A stretch of DNA of 52,956 nt from assembly GCA_040881685.1 (NCBI GenBank), contig JBBECS010000017.1, forward strand, positions 1-52,956, in the 5' to 3' direction. A model generated the notes under the pieces. That model had not been told where the DNA came from, searched no databases, and saw only the letters and a program-made list of their open reading frames with translations. Below, one piece after another: positions 49,108 to 52,956 of the stretch. Within the stretch, counting starts at the first letter, position 1, and every line of letters begins with the position of its first letter. This stretch comes from Acidimicrobiia bacterium. Its GTDB lineage: Bacteria; Actinomycetota; Acidimicrobiia; IMCC26256; PALSA-555. A program made the translations under genes and the position numbers.

Positions 49108-49110
49108 GTG

Positions 49111-49320
49111 TCACGAGGGCTCGGTCGGCTCTTCTACTTCTTCTAGGAGCTTCTTGATCTCTGCTGCTCGGAATCTTCGGTGACCGCCGAGGGTCCTGAT
49201 GGCGGAGATCTTGCCGGCGCGGGCCCAACGGGTGACGGTCTTGGGGTTCACCCGGAACATCTGGGCGACCTCGGCCGGCGTCAACAGCTCGTCGGGAGTC
49301 GGCGGATCGGTCTGCGCCAC
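49111..49320 (-). CDS. bldC: Developmental regulator BldC (MerR-like HTH)
   Basis: A 69-aa protein that is almost entirely one MerR-type winged helix-turn-helix: LLTPAEVAQMFRVNPKTVTRWA (about residues 10-31), then GKISAIRTLGGHRRFRAAEI. It matches BldC of Streptomyces (68 aa), which binds DNA cooperatively on direct repeats and delays sporulation. Linkage to purM and purF is also seen in Streptomyces. GTG 49320 gives the expected length and has TACGGT 6 nt upstream, a leaderless pattern. Targets in this organism are unknown. Confidence 0.93.
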   Translation of the reverse strand: MAQTDPPTPDELLTPAEVAQMFRVNPKTVTRWARAGKISAIRTLGGHRRFRAAEIKKLLEEVEEPTEPS

Positions 49321-49326
49321 GCGGCA

Positions 49327-49332
49327 ACCGTA
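49327..49332 (-). promoter_or_regulatory. Predicted -10 hexamer for bldC
   Basis: TACGGT on the minus strand ends 6 nt before the bldC GTG. The rest of the 66-bp gap to purM holds CCGCTCTTGGCGCATTGCGCC (49357-49377), similar to the core of the dispersed element. Confidence 0.4.
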
Positions 49333-49386
49333 CTCTTTTGTCCGAGTTCTCCGCTCTTGGCGCATTGCGCCCTCTCGCGGGCGCGC

Positions 49387-50466
49387 TCAGTCGCGTTCGA
49401 TGGTGACCCGGCCGTGGCCGTCCACGATGGCCCCGACGAGCCACGCGTCATGCCCGCCGGTACGGATGGCGTCGATGGCGCGGTGCACTTCGGCGCCAGG
49501 GACGACCGCGAGCATGCCGAGGCCGAGGTTGAACACGTGCTCCATCTCGTCATCGCCGATCTCGCCCGCGGTGCGAATCACGTCGAAGATGCGCGGCTCT
49601 TCCCATCGGCCGCGCCGGATTACCGCGTCGCAGTCGTGGGGCAGCACGCGCTCGAGGTTGCCGGGAATGCCGCCGCCGGTCACATGGCACAGCGCGTGCA
49701 CCTCGGAATGGCGACGCAGCTGCGCGACCGCCGGCGCGTAGATCACGCTCGGAACGAGGAGCTCGGCGCCGAGAGAGTGGCGCGCGCCGCGCCAGGCCGG
49801 TCCGTCGAGTGTGCGGCCGGCCCGCTCGAGCGCGCTGCGAGCCAGCGAGTATCCGTTGCAGCGAAGACCGGGGCTGGCGAATCCGATCACGCGGTCGCCG
49901 TCGCGCACGCCCGAGGGAAGCAGGTCGGCGCGCTCGACGACACCCACCGCGAACCCCACGAGATCGAACTCGCCCGCGGCCATCACGCCAGGGTGCTCCG
50001 ACATCTCGCCACCGATGAGCGCACAGCCAGCCTTGCGGCAGCCAACCGCGACGCCTTGCACGATCTGCTCGACATGATCGGGCACGAGCTTGCCGACGGA
50101 GATGTAGTCGAGGAAGAACAACGGTTCAGCGCCGTGCGCGGCAACGTCGTCCACCGACATGGCAACGACGTCGATGCCGATCGTGTCGAAGCGCCCGACC
50201 TCCGCGGCGATCACCGACTTCGTGCCGACCCCGTCGGTCGATGACACGAGCAGCGGGTCCCTGTACGGGAGCTTCCCGAGCGAGAACAGCCCACCGAAGC
50301 CACCGATGTCGCCGACGACCTCCGCCCGGAACGTCGAGCGGACGTGCTCCTTGATGAGCTCGACCGCCTTCTCACCCGCAGAGATGTCGACGCCGGCCGC
50401 CGCGTACGTCAGGCCGTCGCCCCCACTCGCCCTGCTTCCGGCGCGACCCCGCTCGCGACGCCTCAC
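49387..50466 (-). CDS. purM: Phosphoribosylformylglycinamidine cyclo-ligase
   Basis: A 359-aa AIR synthetase, the fifth step of purine synthesis, closing FGAM to AIR with ATP. Motifs are LTYAAAGVDISAGEKAVELIK at the start, FGGLFSLGKL, SSTDGVGTKSVIA, HGAEPLFFLDY, GGEMSEHPGVM and HVTGGGIPGNLERVLP. The GTG at 50466 overlaps the purF stop by GTGA, so translation is coupled; it gives an Arg/Gly-rich leader of about 19 residues before the conserved part. bldC follows downstream. Confidence 0.95.
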   Translation of the reverse strand: MRRRERGRAGSRASGGDGLTYAAAGVDISAGEKAVELIKEHVRSTFRAEVVGDIGGFGGLFSLGKLPYRDPLLVSSTDGVGTKSVIAAEVGRFDTIGIDVVAMSVDDVAAHGAEPLFFLDYISVGKLVPDHVEQIVQGVAVGCRKAGCALIGGEMSEHPGVMAAGEFDLVGFAVGVVERADLLPSGVRDGDRVIGFASPGLRCNGYSLARSALERAGRTLDGPAWRGARHSLGAELLVPSVIYAPAVAQLRRHSEVHALCHVTGGGIPGNLERVLPHDCDAVIRRGRWEEPRIFDVIRTAGEIGDDEMEHVFNLGLGMLAVVPGAEVHRAIDAIRTGGHDAWLVGAIVDGHGRVTIERD

Positions 50467-52076
50467 GCGCGGCCGGTATCGACCACGGGTAGAGCCACGT
50501 CCTCCGTGCCTCGCTCGCTCTCTGCGGACCGGGAACCGGCTCCCTGGTCGACGTCGCGGGCTCCGTCTCCTGGGCGTCGAGCGGCCAAGCCGCCCGACGC
50601 CCGGTCCGCAGCCGTTCGCGCGCTGGCGAGCGCCTCCGGCGCCGCTTGTTCGAGGACGAGCTTGGCGTCGGCGAGGTCGGGGACCGGCACGGTGTAGTGG
50701 CCGGACAGGCACGCCGTGCAGAACGAGTTGGCGTCGGCACCGGTTGCCGTGATCACGCGGTCGAGTTCCAGGTACGACAGCGAGTCGACCTGGAGGAAGT
50801 CCTTGATCTCGCCGACGGCCATGTCTGCCGCGAGCAGCTCGGAGCGGCGACCGGTGTCCATGCCGTAGAAGCAGGGCCACTTGTACGGCGGCGACGACAC
50901 CCGGAAGTGGACTTCCTCGGCCCCGGACTCGCGCAGCATCGCCACGACTTGGCGGGTGGTGGTGCCGCGCACGATCGAGTCATCCACGACGACGAGCCGC
51001 TTGCCGCGGATGTTCTCGCGCAGCGGGTTCAGCTTCATGCGCACACCGCCGGTGCGCAGCTGCGCGCTCGGCTGGATGAAGGTACGGCCGACGTAGCGGT
51101 TCTTCACGAGACCGTCGCCGTAGGGAATCCCCGACGCGCGCGCGTAACCCTGCGCCGCCGGTATGCCCGACTCGGGCACCGGCATCACCATGTCTGCGTC
51201 GACCGGCGCCTGGCGCGCGAGCTCCTCGCCCATCCGCTGGCGCGCCGCGTGCACACTACGGCCGTAGAGGTAGGTGTCGGGACGCGCGAAGTACACGAAC
51301 TCGAAAAGACAGAGCTTGGGGTCGGGTTCCGCGAAGCGGTGCTCGCGCATGCCGCTGGCGTCGATCACGACCATCTCACCGGGCTCCACCTCGCGCACGA
51401 AGTGGGCACCCACGATGTCGAGCGCGGCCGTCTCGCTGGCGAGCACCCACCCGCCCTCGACGCGGCCGAGCACCAACGGCCAGAAACCCTTGCGATCACG
51501 CACACCGATCAGGCGCGCGTCGTCCATGAGCACGAGCGAGAACCCACCCGCGAGACGGGGGAGCACGCGCTCGAGTGCCACCTCGAGGTCGCGTCCGTCG
51601 GAGCGGGGATGGTCGGTGTACTCCTTGGCGACGAGCTCACCGATGAGCGCAGAGTCGGTCGTCGAGTCGACGTCGACCGTCGCGGCCTCGAAGCCCGGGA
51701 GCATCCCCAGCCCCTCGGCCAGCTCGATCACGTTCGTGAGGTTCCCGTTGTGCCCGAGCGCGAAGCCCGCGTCGCCGACCGACCGATACACCGGCTGCGC
51801 GTTGCGCCACGTGCTCGAACCGGTCGTGGAGTAGCGGTTGTGACCGATGGCGAGGTGGCCCTCGAGCGGCGCGAGCTGGCGCTCGTCGAACACCTGCGTG
51901 ACGAGGCCCATGTCCTTGACGACGGTGATCATCTCGCCGTCGCTGACCGCCATGCCGGCCGACTCCTGGCCGCGGTGCTGGAGGGCGTAGAGGCCGAGGT
52001 AGGTGAGATGGGCCACCGGCGCGCCCGGTGCGTAGATGCCGAAGACGCCGCACGCGTGCCCTAATTGGCGATCCAT
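50463..52076 (-). CDS. purF: Amidophosphoribosyltransferase
   Basis: A 537-aa glutamine PRPP amidotransferase, the first committed step of purine synthesis. It starts MDRQLGHA followed by the catalytic Cys (CGVFGIY) exposed after propeptide removal, with ALQHRGQESAG and GHNRYSTTGSS in the glutaminase domain. The PRPP motif is VVVDDSIVRGTT, and C-terminal cysteines near CTACLSGHY may hold the iron-sulfur cluster of type 2 enzymes. The last 55 residues or so are low-complexity Ala/Gly/Arg/Asp and are encoded by a dispersed repeat. The stop is coupled to purM. Confidence 0.95.
   Translation of the reverse strand: MDRQLGHACGVFGIYAPGAPVAHLTYLGLYALQHRGQESAGMAVSDGEMITVVKDMGLVTQVFDERQLAPLEGHLAIGHNRYSTTGSSTWRNAQPVYRSVGDAGFALGHNGNLTNVIELAEGLGMLPGFEAATVDVDSTTDSALIGELVAKEYTDHPRSDGRDLEVALERVLPRLAGGFSLVLMDDARLIGVRDRKGFWPLVLGRVEGGWVLASETAALDIVGAHFVREVEPGEMVVIDASGMREHRFAEPDPKLCLFEFVYFARPDTYLYGRSVHAARQRMGEELARQAPVDADMVMPVPESGIPAAQGYARASGIPYGDGLVKNRYVGRTFIQPSAQLRTGGVRMKLNPLRENIRGKRLVVVDDSIVRGTTTRQVVAMLRESGAEEVHFRVSSPPYKWPCFYGMDTGRRSELLAADMAVGEIKDFLQVDSLSYLELDRVITATGADANSFCTACLSGHYTVPVPDLADAKLVLEQAAPEALASARTAADRASGGLAARRPGDGARDVDQGAGSRSAESERGTEDVALPVVDTGRA
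50508..50648. repeat. GC-rich dispersed repeat, second family, copy 2, inside purF 3' end
   Basis: Its two ends (50508-50539 and 50602-50648) match the copy at 49035-49107, with extra sequence between them. It lies inside the purF frame and encodes most of the low-complexity C-terminal tail. Confidence 0.6.
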
Positions 52077-52119
52077 CGCCCCACAAGTATCCCATGCGCG
52101 CTTCGGGCCGACAGACACG

Positions 52120-52125
52120 TAGCGT
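52120..52125 (+). promoter_or_regulatory. Predicted -10 hexamer for APS-kinase-like gene
   Basis: TAGCGT ends 7 nt before GTG 52133, which supports that start over the ATG at 52094. Confidence 0.45.
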
Positions 52126-52132
52126 CAGCGGC

Positions 52133-52561
52133 GTGGCGACGTGTCTCTGGCTCACAGGCCGCGCCAGAGCAGGGAAGAGCACGATTGCGCGTGCGGTTGC
52201 CGACGAGCTCGGTAGGTCTGGAGCGGCGGTCGTGCTGCTCGACGAGGACGTGCGCAGCCATCTCGTCGACGGCCGAGCCCCGATCGCGTGGCTCGTGCGC
52301 GTGCTGACCGAAGCCGGCGTGACCACGATCGTGGCGTCTGATCTCCCAGCGCGCGCCGACCGAGAGCACGTGCGCGAGGCCATCACACAGTTCGTCGAGG
52401 TCTTCGTCGACGGCGGTGGTGCGACCAGCGACGACGACAGCTATGAGGAGCCGTTCGCGCCCGAGCTCCGGGTTCCGACGCACGACCGCGAGCCCACCGC
52501 CTCGATCGCGCTCGTGGTGTCGTGGCTCGAGCATTCCGGCGAGCTGCACGCAGCGGAGTAG
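52133..52561 (+). CDS. Short APS-kinase-like P-loop protein
   Basis: A 142-aa P-loop protein. It opens CLWLTGRARAGKSTIARAVADEL (Walker A GRARAGKST), then VVLLDEDVRSHL, which parallels the LDGDxxRxxL motif of adenylylsulfate kinase (CysC), and VEVFVDG. The middle region with NIRR and SPYR motifs of real CysC is missing and total length is about 50-60 residues short, so sulfate activation is doubtful. It may be a kinase of another small molecule or a degenerate paralogue. It lies on the opposite strand between purF and purL, an unusual intruder in that block. Confidence 0.72.
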   Translation: MATCLWLTGRARAGKSTIARAVADELGRSGAAVVLLDEDVRSHLVDGRAPIAWLVRVLTEAGVTTIVASDLPARADREHVREAITQFVEVFVDGGGATSDDDSYEEPFAPELRVPTHDREPTASIALVVSWLEHSGELHAAE

Positions 52562-52572
52562 CCGGCGGAGCG

Positions 52573-52956
52573 TCAGCCGGCGACTGGTGCGCCGAGCGCG
52601 TTGGGGATCGCGTCGCGCCAGGAGCGTTCGGCGTCGGCGAGTGCTACGTCGATGGCGCCTTCCACGACGAGCCGGTCGCCGCCCGCGGCACCGAGATCCA
52701 CCGCGTGCACGCCAGCGTCTTCGGCTCGGCGCAACACCTGCGGCAACGGGCGCGCGTCGACGGACACGACCACGCGGCTGGCCGACTCCGAGAAGCACCA
52801 CGCGGCCGCGGGGACATCGGTCTCGGGCGTGATCGTAAAGCCGACGCCACTGCCAAAGGCCATCTCCGCGAGCGCAACCGCGATGCCGCCGTCCGAGCAG
52901 TCGTGCACGCCGCCCACGGTGCGCTCGGCGACCAGATCACGAACCAGCGCGTGCAC
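52573..52956 (-). CDS. purL: Phosphoribosylformylglycinamidine synthase II, C-terminal end (partial)
   Basis: The last 127 residues of PurL, open to the window edge. VHDCSDGGIAVALAEMAFGSGVG is the conserved ATP/metal segment of the C-terminal AIRS-like domain, followed by WCFSESASRVVVSV and GDRLVVEGAIDVALADAE. PurL makes FGAM from FGAR with glutamine-derived ammonia. The order purL, purF, purM on the same strand matches a purine operon interrupted by the short kinase gene on the other strand. The upstream part lies beyond the window. Confidence 0.93.
   Translation of the reverse strand: MHALVRDLVAERTVGGVHDCSDGGIAVALAEMAFGSGVGFTITPETDVPAAAWCFSESASRVVVSVDARPLPQVLRRAEDAGVHAVDLGAAGGDRLVVEGAIDVALADAERSWRDAIPNALGAPVAG

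Noticed and set aside
48690-49110. CRISPR array or integron-like repeats in the tRNA region
   Set aside because: The repeated look comes from three tRNA genes with similar anticodon stems and one GC-rich repeat; no regular repeat-spacer pattern.

Overview
The window is high-GC DNA, coding on almost every base, from an actinomycete. Actinobacterial markers are mshA (mycothiol synthesis) followed by a YbjN-family gene, an RsiG-type c-di-GMP-binding anti-sigma factor, and bldC beside purM-purF-purL. The gene set and the many start codons 6-8 nt from a TANNNT hexamer fit a free-living aerobe, possibly of the class Acidimicrobiia. The class is an inference and cannot be proven from this sequence. 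I count about 60 protein genes, one of them cut by the right edge, plus four tRNA genes. I see no phage, insertion sequence, rRNA or CRISPR array.

Layout. 0.2-2.9 kb (minus): rsiG-like, XRE regulator, mshA, ybjN, a compact likely operon, divergent from superoxide dismutase. 3.7-6.9 kb: a methyltransferase with an in-frame insertion, a MoaD/ThiS protein with a 39-aa coiled-coil partner, a Lon-N-domain protein, a SirB1-like protein and a Fur regulator. 6.9-13.4 kb, metals and redox: TlpA-like thioredoxin, DsbB, a CopC-CopD-YtkA fusion, a decayed gene, a CDF exporter, YcnI, and znuC-znuB under a tandem Fur/Zur-type operator. 13.4-19.7 kb: an M23 peptidase, SDR, TIM-barrel epimerase, a VOC-SDR-thioesterase-DUF2332 operon, and a HIT protein.

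19.7-26.9 kb: potA-potD-potB-potC (minus) divergent from an aminobutyraldehyde-type dehydrogenase and a class III aminotransferase (plus), a polyamine uptake and breakdown locus. 26.9-33.7 kb: an aminoglycoside-phosphotransferase-like kinase, nucleoside hydrolase, an AttH-like protein, a lone molybdopterin hydroxylase large subunit and threonine ammonia-lyase. 33.7-38.1 kb: five translationally coupled genes (thiolase, DUF35, epimerase, amidohydrolase, enoyl-CoA hydratase) forming an uncharacterised CoA-linked catabolic operon. 38.2-41.5 kb: bioA, bioF, bioD. 41.5-47.1 kb: a PuuB-like oxidase divergent from lrp-aminotransferase-ald-saccharopine-dehydrogenase-like genes, a second amine/amino-acid locus. 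47.1-52.9 kb: two methyltransferases, tRNA-Lys, -Glu, -Asp and -Phe, bldC, purM, purF, a short APS-kinase-like gene and the end of purL.

Main observations. (1) A 99-nt dispersed element (core, 23-nt palindrome, TARCCT hexamer, 7-nt gap, start codon) occurs at the same spacing in front of two unrelated genes, with a deleted copy before a third, so it looks like a mobile leaderless promoter. (2) About fifteen genes show the leaderless pattern. (3) The two polyamine-type loci share the motif CGGATTCCCTTGC in their divergent promoters, which suggests one regulon under the Lrp-type regulator at 42.9 kb. (4) The RsiG homologue keeps both c-di-GMP motifs, one with Gln changed to His.
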